This document shows, one piece after another, positions 44,904 through 56,181 of a DNA stretch of 64,000 bases. Every line of letters starts with the position of its first letter. Position 1 is the stretch's first letter. Source of the DNA: Alteromonas sp. 1_MG-2023. Lineage in GTDB: Bacteria > Pseudomonadota > Gammaproteobacteria > Enterobacterales > Alteromonadaceae. Below the pieces are notes generated by a model. The model ran no database searches. It saw only the letters and a list, made by a program, of their open reading frames with translations, and had not been told where the DNA came from. Location of the stretch: positions 186,001-250,000 of the forward strand of contig NZ_JAUOQH010000001.1 of the NCBI RefSeq assembly GCF_030547075.1. Direction: 5' to 3'. Made by a program: the position numbers and the translations under genes.

Positions 44904-45165
44904 CGCCTATTCCACTCCCGCAAAATGTCAATAGTGGCCGTGGCTGCACCGACCTGCTTGAAATTATCAATTATGACCTTAATTTTAATGGAAATCACGG
45001 TAGAATCGTACCTAGTTAATTTGCATAGCTCGTATAAACTTAAATTATGCGTTATCTATGCGCTTTCATACTGGCTCTTGCTATATTCAAGTAATGGTCG
45101 AATGCATTAAGTAGCACGTATCAAGGTGAACTTAATGTGGGTAGTACGTTAATTCGGAGAATAGA

Positions 45166-45603
45166 ATGGAACTGTTAGTGTCTCTTGCTTTACTAGTAGT
45201 GGGTTTAATCATTGGCTTTTTTATAGGTCGTTTTGTACACACCAAAACGGGCGGGAATAATGCAGCTCAAACAGAGCAACAAGTGAAAGAGATATTAGCT
45301 CAGCAAGCTCAACATCACATTCATCAAACCCGTCAAAGCCTAGAAGGTATTGAAGGTCAGTGCGAAACACTGAAACAACAAATTAAAGAATACGAAGCAT
45401 TGCTAACGCAAAGCAGTGACGATGATGACGCTAAAGTGCCTTTTTATGGCGAACAGGCCACGTCTTACCTTCGTAACAATTTAAATAACTCTGAAAAAGC
45501 TAAAGCTAATAAAATATCCGATACCCAGCCGAAAGACTTCGCTAATTCAGGGTCGGGGCTTTTCGTCGGCGGTTCTGAGCAATCTACCGCAGACAAGTCA
45601 TAG
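45166..45603 (+). CDS. zapG: ZapG/YhcB (DUF1043) envelope and division protein
   Basis: 145-residue inner-membrane protein: one N-terminal helix (about 4-24) ending in GFFIGRFVHTK, then a coiled-coil region (about 35-90, HIHQTRQSLEGIEGQCETLKQQIKEYEALL) and a disordered tail. This is the YhcB layout. YhcB/ZapG links cell division with envelope synthesis. The adjacent divergent zapE and downstream degQ agree with the assignment. Confidence 0.9.
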   Translation: MELLVSLALLVVGLIIGFFIGRFVHTKTGGNNAAQTEQQVKEILAQQAQHHIHQTRQSLEGIEGQCETLKQQIKEYEALLTQSSDDDDAKVPFYGEQATSYLRNNLNNSEKAKANKISDTQPKDFANSGSGLFVGGSEQSTADKS

Positions 45604-45607
45604 TTTA

Positions 45608-45637
45608 GGAACTTTTTCAGTTATTTCAGAGTCTTTA
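45608..45637 (+). promoter_or_regulatory. Possible sigma-E promoter upstream of degQ
   Basis: A perfect sigma-E -35 element GGAACTT lies at 45608-45614. The best -10 candidate (TCTTTA at 45632-45637, spacer 17) keeps only part of the TCAAA/TCTGA consensus, so the call is weak. It would make degQ part of the envelope stress response. Confidence 0.3.
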
Positions 45638-45683
45638 GCTAAATGATTCAATATCGCAATAACCTGAAGGAGTATAAGCGAGC

Positions 45684-47051
45684 ATGAAAGTGTCTTTTCG
45701 TCAGTATGTCGTGGCGTCTGCAGTATTAGTAAGTTCTCTTGGCTTTAGTGTGAACTCGTATGCGGCATTACCGTTCTTTTCAGATAAAAAAGATGAGGTG
45801 CCCTCTCTAGCCCCCATGCTAGAAGAAGCAACGCCTGCAGTAGTAAGTATTGCCGTTGAGGGAACGCAAACCTCTCGCCAACAAGTGCCAGAGATGTTTC
45901 GTTATTTCTTTGGCGCCCCCCAAGAACAAGTTCAAGAGCGCCCATTTAAGGGGCTAGGTTCTGGGGTGATTATCGACGCCGATAAAGGCTATGTGGTTAC
46001 TAACAACCACGTAGTGGATAACGCCGATGAAATAACCGTGAAACTTACTGATGGCCGTGAATTTAAAGCGAAGAAGCTAGGATCTGATGAGCAAAGTGAT
46101 ATCGCTTTATTAAAAATCGACTCAGATGACCTTACTGCATTACCGTTAGCCGATTCAGATGCACTAAGAGTGGGTGATTTTGTGGTAGCCATTGGTAACC
46201 CTTTTGGTTTATCACAAACGGTAACCTCAGGTATTGTGAGTGCGCTTGGCCGTTCTGGTTTAAACATTGGAGGTTATGAAGATTTTATTCAAACTGACGC
46301 TGCGATTAACCGCGGAAACTCGGGTGGCGCGTTAGTCAGTTTGCGCGGCGAACTTGTCGGTATAAATACTGCAATCTTCGGCCCTAATGGCGGTAATGTG
46401 GGGATTGGTTTTGCTATTCCGGCTAATATGATGAAGAGCTTAGTCGACCAAATTGCCGAATATGGCGAGGTTCGCCGTGGCTTATTGGGTATTCTGGGCA
46501 GCGATATAGATGCAGGACTTGCAGAGGCGATGAATGCTGATGTGAACATTGGTGCGTTTGTCAGTGAAGTAACCCCAGATTCTGCTGCTGACAAAGCAGG
46601 TATCCAAGCTGGTGATATTATTACCGGTATTAATGGTAGAAACTTGCATAGCTTCCAAGAACTAAGAGCCAAAATCTCTAGTATGGGTGCTGGCGCTGAA
46701 GTTGAACTTACTGTTATGCGTAAAGGTAAGAAGATGGAAATGGATGTGGTGCTTGGCGATGCTACGCAATCAACCGTCACGGCTGCACAAATTCATCCTG
46801 CACTTGAAGGTGCTACGCTAACTAATGGTACTGATGAAGCCGGCAACGCAGGCGTGGTTATTTCAGAACTAGCTAATGGCAGCCCTGCTGCACGTATTGG
46901 CTTGAAGTCTGATGATATTGTGATGGGTGTGAACCGTTTACGTACCCCATCAGTGGCTGAGTTTAGAGATGCGTTAGATAAAGCAAAAGGGGTAATTGCC
47001 CTTAATGTTAAACGCGGTAACTCTACGCTGTACTTATTGATTCGTCAGTAG
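45684..47051 (+). CDS. degQ: Periplasmic serine protease/chaperone DegQ
   Basis: HtrA-family protease that degrades misfolded periplasmic proteins. 455 residues: signal peptide (about 1-27, ending SYAA), trypsin-like domain with triad His109 (NNHVVDNAD), Asp139 (SDIALLK) and Ser213 (RGNSGGALV), then two PDZ domains (about 260-350 and 375-455). Two PDZ domains and the upstream place of degS identify DegQ/DegP rather than DegS. Good ribosome binding site AAGGAG. Followed by a terminator at 47069. Confidence 0.96.
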   Translation: MKVSFRQYVVASAVLVSSLGFSVNSYAALPFFSDKKDEVPSLAPMLEEATPAVVSIAVEGTQTSRQQVPEMFRYFFGAPQEQVQERPFKGLGSGVIIDADKGYVVTNNHVVDNADEITVKLTDGREFKAKKLGSDEQSDIALLKIDSDDLTALPLADSDALRVGDFVVAIGNPFGLSQTVTSGIVSALGRSGLNIGGYEDFIQTDAAINRGNSGGALVSLRGELVGINTAIFGPNGGNVGIGFAIPANMMKSLVDQIAEYGEVRRGLLGILGSDIDAGLAEAMNADVNIGAFVSEVTPDSAADKAGIQAGDIITGINGRNLHSFQELRAKISSMGAGAEVELTVMRKGKKMEMDVVLGDATQSTVTAAQIHPALEGATLTNGTDEAGNAGVVISELANGSPAARIGLKSDDIVMGVNRLRTPSVAEFRDALDKAKGVIALNVKRGNSTLYLLIRQ

Positions 47052-47068
47052 TTCTATCACTGCTACAT

Positions 47069-47097
47069 AAAACAGCGCCGAATGGCGCTGTTTTTTT
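47069..47097 (+). terminator. degQ terminator
   Basis: Arms AACAGCGCC and GGCGCTGTT around GAAT, followed by a run of T. It separates degQ from degS, so degS needs its own promoter in 47100-47290. Confidence 0.85.
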
Positions 47098-47293
47098 ATA
47101 CCCAATGGCGAGAAACCGTATATTTCCCGTAAAATGCGAAAGCCCAATAGTATTAAATACGACAGATTGACGGATAAGGTGATATCCTTTACCTTAATCA
47201 AATAAAAAATACCATTAACACAAAGCCTTATTTTGCCAAGTATTTTGGTACAAGTTTTCGGCTTAAGTTTTTGGGCATTTAAAAACAACGTAA

Positions 47294-48373
47294 GTGTGGC
47301 TTGTGACTGGCAGCTCAATAGTTAATTTCATAATAAAATCAATATTCCTTGGAACAATAGTAGCCTTGCTTCTGTTGTTTTTATTGCCGGATCTCCGCCA
47401 AGGTGGTGGCCTTACTCAAGGGCTTTTCACCGAGCCTTCCGTTAGTGCTAGTCGCGAGAGTTATTTTGCGCCATTAAGCCGCTCTGCCCCTGCGGTAGTA
47501 AATATTTATAGTGTCAGTATTGAGAACGACACCGGCTTGTTTCGCAATCAGCCAAGAGAACGTACTAGTCTAGGTTCTGGCGTGATCATGACCGAGAACG
47601 GCTATATTCTAACTTGCCACCACGTAGTGAATAACGCTGACAGTATCTTTGTAGCAGTACAAGATGGCCGTATTTTAGAAGCGCAAATAGTCGGTAACGA
47701 CCCCCTCACCGATTTAGCCGTTTTAAAAGTAACCGCAGATAACTTACACATTATTCCTCAAGTTTCTGAGCCAGATATTCACGTAGGTGATGTAGTCATG
47801 GCGATTGGTAACCCATTCGATTTGGGCCAAACCATTACCCAAGGTATTGTGAGCCGTGCAGGAAGAAATGGTCTATCTAACTATGTCGATTTCATACAAA
47901 CCGATGCGGTATTAAATCAAGGCAACTCAGGTGGCGCATTGGTTGATAGCAACGGTATTTTACTGGGTATTACTAATGCGAATTTCCAAGTGCGTGACTC
48001 GCGCAATCGCGTACGTAATGTAGATGGCATTAACTTCGCGGTGCCTTATGAGCTAGCTAAACGTGTGATGGATAAAATCATCAACAATGGCCGCGTTATT
48101 CGTGGGCAGTTAGGCTTTATTGGTGGTGAAGACCGCAATCGCCCGGGTATTGAAGTAACCGCGGTTGCCAAAGGCAGTGCAGCTGATGAAGCCGGTTTAC
48201 AGCCTGGCGATATCATATTAGCCATCGATGGTATTCGATTAGAAAACGCATCAAAAACTTTAGACATGATTGCCGAAACTACCCCAGGCACTACGCTTGA
48301 ACTTGAAATTAGCCGCGGTGGTAACCCGCTAACGATTAAAGCGCTCGTTGCTGAGCTTCGTGCGCAAGAGTAG
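47294..48373 (+). CDS. degS: Envelope stress protease DegS
   Basis: Membrane-anchored HtrA protease that cuts RseA to release sigma-E when unfolded outer-membrane proteins bind its PDZ domain. 359 residues: an uncleaved N-terminal anchor (about 8-31), protease domain with His110 (CHHVVNNAD), Asp140 (TDLAVLK) and Ser212 (QGNSGGALV), and one PDZ domain (about 255-355). The start is GTG; a second in-frame GTG is three codons downstream. Convergent with murA across a strong terminator. Confidence 0.95.
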   Translation: MWLVTGSSIVNFIIKSIFLGTIVALLLLFLLPDLRQGGGLTQGLFTEPSVSASRESYFAPLSRSAPAVVNIYSVSIENDTGLFRNQPRERTSLGSGVIMTENGYILTCHHVVNNADSIFVAVQDGRILEAQIVGNDPLTDLAVLKVTADNLHIIPQVSEPDIHVGDVVMAIGNPFDLGQTITQGIVSRAGRNGLSNYVDFIQTDAVLNQGNSGGALVDSNGILLGITNANFQVRDSRNRVRNVDGINFAVPYELAKRVMDKIINNGRVIRGQLGFIGGEDRNRPGIEVTAVAKGSAADEAGLQPGDIILAIDGIRLENASKTLDMIAETTPGTTLELEISRGGNPLTIKALVAELRAQE

Positions 48374-48466
48374 AGAAAGCGTCACGCCTGATAGCACTCA
48401 GGAATAAATAAAGAATTAACGAATGAATAGCAGCACTACCGAATAACAGCATTAATAGACAAATAC

Positions 48467-48508
48467 AAAAAAGGCGCCTTATGATAAATAATCATAGGCG
48501 CCTTTTTT
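48467..48508. terminator. Bidirectional terminator between degS and murA
   Basis: Long hairpin: A-tract, GGCGCC, (T)TATGAT, loop AAATA, ATCATA, GGCGCC, T-tract. Symmetric, so it serves both convergent genes. Confidence 0.88.
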
Positions 48509-48563
48509 ATAAGCCGTGATAAGCAATTAACTCACATTGCTCGTGGCTCTTTATACTTTATTT

Positions 48564-50098
<1,535 letters not shown>

Positions 50099-50142
50099 AA
50101 CTTACTTCTATACCTGCTTGTTCTATATCTAGCTAATTAGGC

Positions 50143-50451
50143 TCATTCTACTGGTAAAAAGCCATCAACGTCGCTTATTTTAGCCAGTTTACGTAATTTT
50201 TCTGGGGGTTCACGCAAGCTAACACTAATACCCGCCCCCTTTCCATCTCTAATTGCGTTTAAAATCCAAGCTAATCCAGCGCTATCCACACGCTCAACAT
50301 CACCTAAATCTATACAGCAGGTACCCGCTTTGACCAAAATAGCACTTTGCGAAGAGGTTAAACTTTCCCAAAAGTTTTTAGACAGGGTGTCACGATCTAA
50401 ATGACCGTGCACACTGACTTGGGCGTTATCGTTAACCTGAAAAAGGCTCAC
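50143..50451 (-). CDS. mlaB: STAS-domain protein MlaB
   Basis: 102-residue cytosolic STAS-domain subunit of the MlaFEDB phospholipid transporter. The central VERVDSAGLAWILNAIRDG is the STAS signature loop with the conserved Ser (DSAG). Start overlaps the mlaC stop by 4 bp (ATGA type), implying coupled translation. Confidence 0.93.
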   Translation of the reverse strand: MSLFQVNDNAQVSVHGHLDRDTLSKNFWESLTSSQSAILVKAGTCCIDLGDVERVDSAGLAWILNAIRDGKGAGISVSLREPPEKLRKLAKISDVDGFLPVE

Positions 50452-51113
50452 GCACTATCTCCGTCAAAATCGATAGGCTCATCTTGGTTTAGCTCTACAG
50501 GCTTACCAATCTTGTCTCTCATCAATGCGATAACTGCATCAATACCGTCTTGACGAAGAATAGACTCAAACTCGCTACGCTTACTATTAAGCATGCTGAT
50601 ACCTTCAGCTACCATATCGTACGCTTTCCACTCGTTAGTCTTAGAGTCTTTACGCACTTTAAACGCTATTTTAATTTCAGGGCGTTTAGGATCTTGTACT
50701 ACGGCACGAACCGTTACCGACTTTTTATCATCAAACGACGACTCAGGCTCAAACTGTACAGTTTGGTTATCGTAATATCCCATAGCAACCGCGTAAGACG
50801 TAATGAGGTATTGTCTAAATACCGTAATGTACTCACCCATTTTTTCCTGAGGGACAGATTTAAAGTGTTTGCCTAATACCATGAACGCGGCAAATTTATA
50901 GTCGATATGAGGAACTAGCTCTTCTTCCATAATAGTACGTAGCATTTCAGGATCGGCCTTAACAGCCTCTTGATTTGCTTTAATTCTATCGAAGGTTTTA
51001 GACGCTACGTCTTTAACCAACTCATACGGGTTTTGTTCGTTAACTTCTTGAGCTTGTGCCATTCCCACTAAAGAGAACATCCACACACCCATTACTATCA
51101 TTAACTTTTTCAA
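50448..51113 (-). CDS. mlaC: Periplasmic phospholipid shuttle MlaC
   Basis: Carries phospholipids between the outer-membrane MlaA complex and the inner-membrane MlaFEDB complex. 221 residues with a signal peptide (about 1-21, ending GMAQA) and the Ttg2 domain: EELVPHIDYKFAAFMVLGKHFK, FRQYLITSYAVAMGYYDNQTV, FKVRKDSKTNEWKAYDMVAEGISML. The acidic tail (DEPIDFDGDSA) is an extension compared with E. coli. 98 bp after mlaD, the largest gap in the operon. Confidence 0.95.
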   Translation of the reverse strand: MKKLMIVMGVWMFSLVGMAQAQEVNEQNPYELVKDVASKTFDRIKANQEAVKADPEMLRTIMEEELVPHIDYKFAAFMVLGKHFKSVPQEKMGEYITVFRQYLITSYAVAMGYYDNQTVQFEPESSFDDKKSVTVRAVVQDPKRPEIKIAFKVRKDSKTNEWKAYDMVAEGISMLNSKRSEFESILRQDGIDAVIALMRDKIGKPVELNQDEPIDFDGDSA

Positions 51114-51211
51114 TGTTTATCTCCTGAAACTGAATTCTTACTACAACAGACCTGACAAAGTAGTTTTTGGTTTCATCAAGTCTTTATTAATTCTATTTAA
51201 CCTTCGTATTC

Positions 51212-51685
51212 TTATTCTTCGTCCTTTCCTCGACTAAATAAGAATTGCCCTATCAAATCTTCTAATACCAATGCCGACTTTGTATCTTGTAAATAGTCGC
51301 CATCTTTAAGGTTTGCGACTCCGTCAAACGAAAATCCTGGCTGGAAGCCAACGTATTGCTCACCTAGTAGGCCAGAGGTCAGTATGGAAACCGAACTCGT
51401 TTCTGGAAAACCGTCGTAACTTTTCAAAATCGATAACTCTACTACGGGCGTGAAGTCTTCTTGATCAAGTGTGATAGAAGAAACACGACCAACGTTAACA
51501 CCACCAACCTTTACAGATGACCGTGCCTTCAAGCCGCCGATGTTGTCGAATTTAGCGTATAGGGTGTAGGTATCACCATCGCCACCTACCGATTGATTAG
51601 CCACTTTGAGTGCCAGTAACATTACCGCACCAATGGTTAATACAACGAACATGCCAACCAAAACTTCCGATTTATATTTATTCAT
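51212..51685 (-). CDS. mlaD: MCE-domain protein MlaD
   Basis: 157-residue inner-membrane-anchored MCE protein that forms a hexameric ring in the MlaFEDB complex. N-terminal helix (about 8-27) after MNKYKSEVLVGMFVV, then the MCE domain (about 38-120) with YAKFDNIGGLKARSSVKVGGVNVGRV and LLGEQYVGFQPG. Nine bp downstream of mlaE. Confidence 0.95.
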   Translation of the reverse strand: MNKYKSEVLVGMFVVLTIGAVMLLALKVANQSVGGDGDTYTLYAKFDNIGGLKARSSVKVGGVNVGRVSSITLDQEDFTPVVELSILKSYDGFPETSSVSILTSGLLGEQYVGFQPGFSFDGVANLKDGDYLQDTKSALVLEDLIGQFLFSRGKDEE

Positions 51686-51694
51686 GACTCAACC

Positions 51695-52471
51695 CTACTC
51701 AATGCCAAACATAAGGGCGGTAAGCACGAAGTCCAGCCCTAATACTGCTAATGAAGAATACACTACAGTTTCTGTAGTAGCTTTGCTGATCCCTTCCGAC
51801 GTAGGAATAGAATCGTAACCTTTAAATATGGCTATCCAAGTGACAACTAGGGCAAAAACGAGGCTTTTAATAATACCATTAACCACATCTTCACCCCACT
51901 CCACTGTAGATTGCATAATTGACCAATAACTGCCAACGTCTACACCGAGCCAATCAACACCCACTAAATGGCCACCTAGAATACCGACAGCACTGAATAT
52001 TAGCGCCAGCATCGGCATCGAAATCATGCCTGCCCAAAAGCGAGGTGCGACAATACGTCTTAGCGGGTCAACCGCCATCATTTCTAAACTGCTAATTTGT
52101 TCGGTCGCCTTCATTAGGCCAATTTCGGCGGTGAGTGCAGAACCAGCTCTACCGGCAAACAATAATGCTGTTACTACGGGGCCTAGTTCACGAAGCAGTG
52201 ATAGCGCCACCATGGGGCCTAAGCTGCCTTCAGCACCATAATCAACTAAAATAGTATAGCCTTGCAGCGCCATTACCATGCCAATGAACAATCCTGACAC
52301 GATAATAATTAACAAAGACTGAACGCCTACCACATGAAGCTGTTTGATGGTTAGCGGAATATTTTTAAGTCTTGGAAACGCGAGTAGCGCTCCCATTAAC
52401 ATGTACGTTGCGCGGCCAATTGCAGTGACTTTGCCAATGACATTTGCACCTATAGCTTGGAAGAACTTCAT
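51695..52471 (-). CDS. mlaE: Phospholipid ABC transporter permease MlaE
   Basis: 258-residue permease with five to six membrane helices. The MlaE signature [54 protein letters not shown] is clear (about 91-144). Start overlaps mlaF by 4 bp. Confidence 0.96.
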   Translation of the reverse strand: MKFFQAIGANVIGKVTAIGRATYMLMGALLAFPRLKNIPLTIKQLHVVGVQSLLIIIVSGLFIGMVMALQGYTILVDYGAEGSLGPMVALSLLRELGPVVTALLFAGRAGSALTAEIGLMKATEQISSLEMMAVDPLRRIVAPRFWAGMISMPMLALIFSAVGILGGHLVGVDWLGVDVGSYWSIMQSTVEWGEDVVNGIIKSLVFALVVTWIAIFKGYDSIPTSEGISKATTETVVYSSLAVLGLDFVLTALMFGIE

Positions 52472-53268
52472 TTGTCCCCTCCGAAAAACGTACTTTCTAA
52501 ATCCGGTGCAGGATAATGAAACGGCACAGGGCCATCTGCTTTTCCTTTTAAGAACTGCTGAACTAATTCAGAGTCACTTTCTTTAATTTGCTGAGCTGTA
52601 CCTTCACCAATAACACGCTTGTCAGCCAGAATATAAATATAGTCTGCAATGGTGAGTACTTCAGTAACATCGTGGGTAACTACAACGCTCGTTAAATCTA
52701 GCGCGTCGTTAAGCCCTCTGATTAATTTTACCAACACGCCCATAGAAATTGGATCTTGGCCGGCAAAGGGTTCGTCGTACATAATAAGGTCGGGGTCAAG
52801 CGCAATTGCTCTTGCTAGCGCTGCTCGTCTAGCCATACCACCAGAAAGCTCGCTAGGCATGAGCTGCGCAGCACCTCTTAGCCCAACAGCCTGTAGCTTT
52901 AGTGCGACAGTTGTAGCGATAAGATCTTCCGATAAGTTAGTGTGTTCACGTAGTGGGAACGCGACATTGTCGAACACCGTCATGTCTGTGAACAACGCGC
53001 CGCTTTGAAACAACATGCTCATTCGACGACGTGCTTGATAAAGCTCTTTTCGGCTCATGGCAACAATAGAGTCACCATCAAACTGTATATCACCCTCATC
53101 TGGTGTTAATTGCCCGCCAATAAGGCGCAGTAAGGTGGTCTTCCCTATCCCACTGGGGCCCATAACGGCCGTAATTTTACCTTTCGGAATGCTCAGCGTA
53201 ATACCATCATAGATAATACGGTCTGCACGTCGAAAGGTTAGGTTGTCTATCTCGACTAAATGGTCCAT
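52468..53268 (-). CDS. mlaF: Phospholipid ABC transporter ATPase MlaF
   Basis: ATPase of the Mla phospholipid transporter, 266 residues from the ATG at 53268. I prefer this start to the TTG at 53322 because the ABC domain begins right after it ([20 protein letters not shown]) and E. coli MlaF has similar length. Walker [10 protein letters not shown], signature [16 protein letters not shown], Walker [14 protein letters not shown] and the H-loop VVTHDVTE are all intact. First gene of the leftward mlaFEDCB-ibaG-murA operon, divergent from yrbG. Confidence 0.96.
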   Translation of the reverse strand: MDHLVEIDNLTFRRADRIIYDGITLSIPKGKITAVMGPSGIGKTTLLRLIGGQLTPDEGDIQFDGDSIVAMSRKELYQARRRMSMLFQSGALFTDMTVFDNVAFPLREHTNLSEDLIATTVALKLQAVGLRGAAQLMPSELSGGMARRAALARAIALDPDLIMYDEPFAGQDPISMGVLVKLIRGLNDALDLTSVVVTHDVTEVLTIADYIYILADKRVIGEGTAQQIKESDSELVQQFLKGKADGPVPFHYPAPDLESTFFGGDK

Positions 53269-53657
53269 AGCGATTTTATTTATCGACCCTTGAAAGATTA
53301 GTGATACCAGCAAAACAAGCAATGCTATTCATTGCTCGCTTCCTATAGATGTAAGGTTCTAGTTACTTGAATCGCCTTTAACGCCGTACATTTTCTTTAT
53401 TGCATAAGGCAAGTTCTATGCCTTCGAGTACGTTAAACCGATAAAGTTTACTGATCAGTGTAATTTAATGTCATTGTACGCTTTTTCAAGGGATGCACAA
53501 AAGCAAAACGTTACAAGTTATGTTCGATTTATTCGAATTTAGAAAATTCGGATGATTTTCAAACAGTAAAGCGGGTGTTTGGGATGACTTAATACCACCT
53601 TTGCTAAAATAACCGATAGTTCTCATAGGCAAATGGCATTGTTTTTGCGACAATCTT
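53269..53657. other. mlaF-yrbG divergent intergenic region
   Basis: 389 bp without a recognised gene. It should hold the promoters for two large divergent envelope operons. A 10-bp palindrome ACTGATCAGT is at 53450-53459; no sigma-E or other promoter could be assigned with confidence. Confidence 0.45.
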
Positions 53658-54641
53658 GTGAAATTCCTAACTATGCTGGTTGTTGTGCTTTTAAACGTAG
53701 TCATTTTTTTAGTTGGACTGATTGTACTTAGCTGGAGTGCAGACCGTTTTGTATACGGTGCATCAGCGTTTGCCAAAAATATTGGTATGGCGCCTATGAT
53801 GATAGGCTTAACCATTGTCGCCATGGGGTCATCGGCTCCCGAGATTGTGGTTTCAGCCGCCGCGTCCATCAACGGTAATATGAATACCGCGGTGGGTAAC
53901 GCACTGGGCTCAAACATTACCAATATTGCGTTGGTATTAGGCATAACCGCCTTAGTGAAACCCCTTCTAGTTGCTTCCTCTACGTTGAAGCGTGAACTTC
54001 CTGCCCTACTTGTTATTACCGTCATAGCTGTTGCGTTTCTCTTCGACGGCGAGCTTACTCACATTGAAGGCATCATACTCATTAGCCTTTTCGTGATTGT
54101 TTTGGGCCTAATGGGTTGGTTATCTATGAAAGTAGATAAGGAAGACCCCTTAGTAAGCGAAACTACCGATGAAATTCCTAACGATGTCCCCACCTCTTCC
54201 GCCATTTTCTGGATTGTGGTTGGCCTTATATTGTTGCCGTTAAGTGCCCACTTTTTAGTAGGCTCAGCGGTAGAGATAGCCAGTTACTTAGGCATGTCCG
54301 ATTTAGTCATCGGCCTGACCATTATAGCCCTTGGTACCAGCTTGCCTGAATTAGCCGCCAGTATTGCGGGTGTGCTTAAAGGTGAAGACGACCTAGCCTT
54401 GGGCAACATTATTGGCTCGAATATTTTCAATTTACTTGCCGTATTAGGCATGCCGGGGCTTCTTGCCCCTGGAGCGTTAGATCCTGACGTGTATACCCGC
54501 GATATGTTTGTCGTGCTAGGGCTAACCCTTTTGCTATTTTTATTCAGTTTTACCTTAATGGGCAATCGTAGGATAAGCCGAAGAAATGGCGGCTTGTTGA
54601 TTGCTTGCTTCATTGGTTATCAATTTTGGCTTTTTGCGTAA
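53658..54641 (+). CDS. yrbG: Calcium/sodium antiporter family protein YrbG
   Basis: CaCA-family exchanger, 327 residues and about ten helices, with the two alpha repeats GSSAPEIVVSAAASI...GNALGSNITNIALVLG and GTSLPELAASIAGVL...GNIIGSNIFNLLAVLG. Start is GTG at 53658; an ATG five codons downstream (53673) is equally good. First gene of the plus-strand LPS-transport cluster. Stop overlaps the kdsD start (TAATG). Confidence 0.93.
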   Translation: MKFLTMLVVVLLNVVIFLVGLIVLSWSADRFVYGASAFAKNIGMAPMMIGLTIVAMGSSAPEIVVSAAASINGNMNTAVGNALGSNITNIALVLGITALVKPLLVASSTLKRELPALLVITVIAVAFLFDGELTHIEGIILISLFVIVLGLMGWLSMKVDKEDPLVSETTDEIPNDVPTSSAIFWIVVGLILLPLSAHFLVGSAVEIASYLGMSDLVIGLTIIALGTSLPELAASIAGVLKGEDDLALGNIIGSNIFNLLAVLGMPGLLAPGALDPDVYTRDMFVVLGLTLLLFLFSFTLMGNRRISRRNGGLLIACFIGYQFWLFA

Positions 54642-55615
54642 TGTCACAAGAAAATAGCTACATCACTTCAGCCAAGCGCGTCATTGAAATTGAAGCGCAG
54701 GCCATATCAGCGCTTTCATCACGTATGAATGATGACTTTGTTAGTGCATGCACCTTATTGCAAAACTGCGCAGGCAAGGTTGTGGTATGTGGCATGGGCA
54801 AATCAGGCCATATTGGACACAAGATTGCGGCAACCTTAGCCAGTACCGGAACACCTTCATTCTTTATGCACCCAGGGGAAGCCAACCATGGCGACCTAGG
54901 CATGTTAAGCAAGGGAGATGTACTATTGGCCATTTCCAACTCAGGGGAAACTGCTGAGTTGGTAAATCTATTGCCCATAGTGAAACGCCTAAATGTACCT
55001 GTGATAGCAATGACTAACAGCAAAACAAGCTCGCTAGGTCAGCATGCCGATGTTGTACTTAATATTAGTGTGGAGAAAGAAGCGTGTTCGTTAGGCTTAG
55101 CGCCTACCTCTAGTACCACAGCTACTTTAGTGATGGGCGACGCTTTAGCCGTAGCATTATTAGATCGTAAAGGCTTCACCACAGATGACTTTGCGCTTTC
55201 CCACCCTGGTGGCAGCTTAGGCAGAAAATTACTGCTGAAAGTAAGTGACATCATGCTAACAGGCAGCGAGTTACCTTTAATAAGCCAAGACGCTCTAGTG
55301 GCTGAAGCCTTATTGGAAATTTCTAAAAAAGGCTTGGGTATGACGGGTGTCATCGATAACGATGGCATTTTGTTAGGTGTTTTCACCGATGGCGACTTAC
55401 GCCGCATTTTAGATGCGCGTATTGATTTGCATACAGCCACGGTTACTCAAGTGATGACCAAGGGCGGTAAGACTACCATGCCAGAGCAACTCGCTGTGGA
55501 AGCGCTAAACTTAATGGAAACCCATAAGATAAGTGCGCTAATGGTAACGGATGAAGCTCGAAAGCCTGTGGGCGCGTTTAACATGCACATGCTACTTAAA
55601 GCGGGAGTTTTATGA
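54641..55615 (+). CDS. kdsD: Arabinose-5-phosphate isomerase KdsD
   Basis: Converts ribulose 5-phosphate to arabinose 5-phosphate, the first step toward Kdo of LPS. 324 residues from the ATG at 54641 that overlaps the yrbG stop by 1 bp. SIS domain (about 30-180: VVCGMGKSGHIGHKIAATLASTGTPSFF, ISNSGETAELVNLLPIVKR) and two C-terminal CBS domains (about 205-324). Confidence 0.96.
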   Translation: MSQENSYITSAKRVIEIEAQAISALSSRMNDDFVSACTLLQNCAGKVVVCGMGKSGHIGHKIAATLASTGTPSFFMHPGEANHGDLGMLSKGDVLLAISNSGETAELVNLLPIVKRLNVPVIAMTNSKTSSLGQHADVVLNISVEKEACSLGLAPTSSTTATLVMGDALAVALLDRKGFTTDDFALSHPGGSLGRKLLLKVSDIMLTGSELPLISQDALVAEALLEISKKGLGMTGVIDNDGILLGVFTDGDLRRILDARIDLHTATVTQVMTKGGKTTMPEQLAVEALNLMETHKISALMVTDEARKPVGAFNMHMLLKAGVL

Positions 55616-56181
55616 TGAGTAATACACAAACAACCGTTGATACCCTTTACACCGCTATGCCAGCGGCGCTATTTAACGCACTGCAGCACATTCAATTATT
55701 AGTCTGTGATGTAGACGGTGTGTTTTCAGATGGCCGTATTTACCTTGGCAATGCGGGTGAAGAGCTAAAAGCCTTTCATACCCGTGATGGTTACGGTGTA
55801 AAAGCCCTTGTCGATTCAGGTGTTGCCGTTGCTGTAATCACTGGCAGACGTTCAGCTATTGTTGAAAATAGAATGAAAGCACTAAACGTGGCGCACATCG
55901 TGCAAGGTGAAGAGAATAAATCTGAAGCACTTGCAGCACTCATGAACCGATTATCGCTAAAACCCGAGCACGTAGCTGTAGTGGGTGACGATATGCCAGA
56001 TACGGGCATGTACCCGCACGCTAGCGTAAAAATTGCGGTAAAAGACGCTCACCCAGCGGTTGCTAAACAAGCGAACTGGATCACCACGTTACCTGGTGGT
56101 TTTGGGGCGGTACGTGAAATATGTGACACCCTGCTTCAAGCGAACGACAAGCTGCACGGCATTCAAGGTGCTAGTGTATGA
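55612..56181 (+). CDS. kdsC: Kdo-8-phosphate phosphatase KdsC
   Basis: HAD-family phosphatase giving free Kdo, 189 residues. Motif I LVCDVDGVFSDGRIYL, motif II VAVITGRRS, and motif IV GDDMPDTGMYPHASVKIAV are visible. Two adjacent ATGs (55612, 55615) overlap the kdsD stop. Lacks a membrane segment, as expected for the tetrameric C0-type HAD. Confidence 0.96.
   Translation: MMSNTQTTVDTLYTAMPAALFNALQHIQLLVCDVDGVFSDGRIYLGNAGEELKAFHTRDGYGVKALVDSGVAVAVITGRRSAIVENRMKALNVAHIVQGEENKSEALAALMNRLSLKPEHVAVVGDDMPDTGMYPHASVKIAVKDAHPAVAKQANWITTLPGGFGAVREICDTLLQANDKLHGIQGASV

Noticed and set aside
44838-45110. Plus-strand frame spanning the zapE start and the gap before zapG
   Set aside because: Mostly antisense to zapE, low-complexity residue composition, no ribosome binding site.
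47034-47318. 94-residue minus-strand frame between degQ and degS
   Set aside because: It covers a terminator hairpin and shows no coding signal; the gap is better read as the degQ terminator plus the degS promoter.
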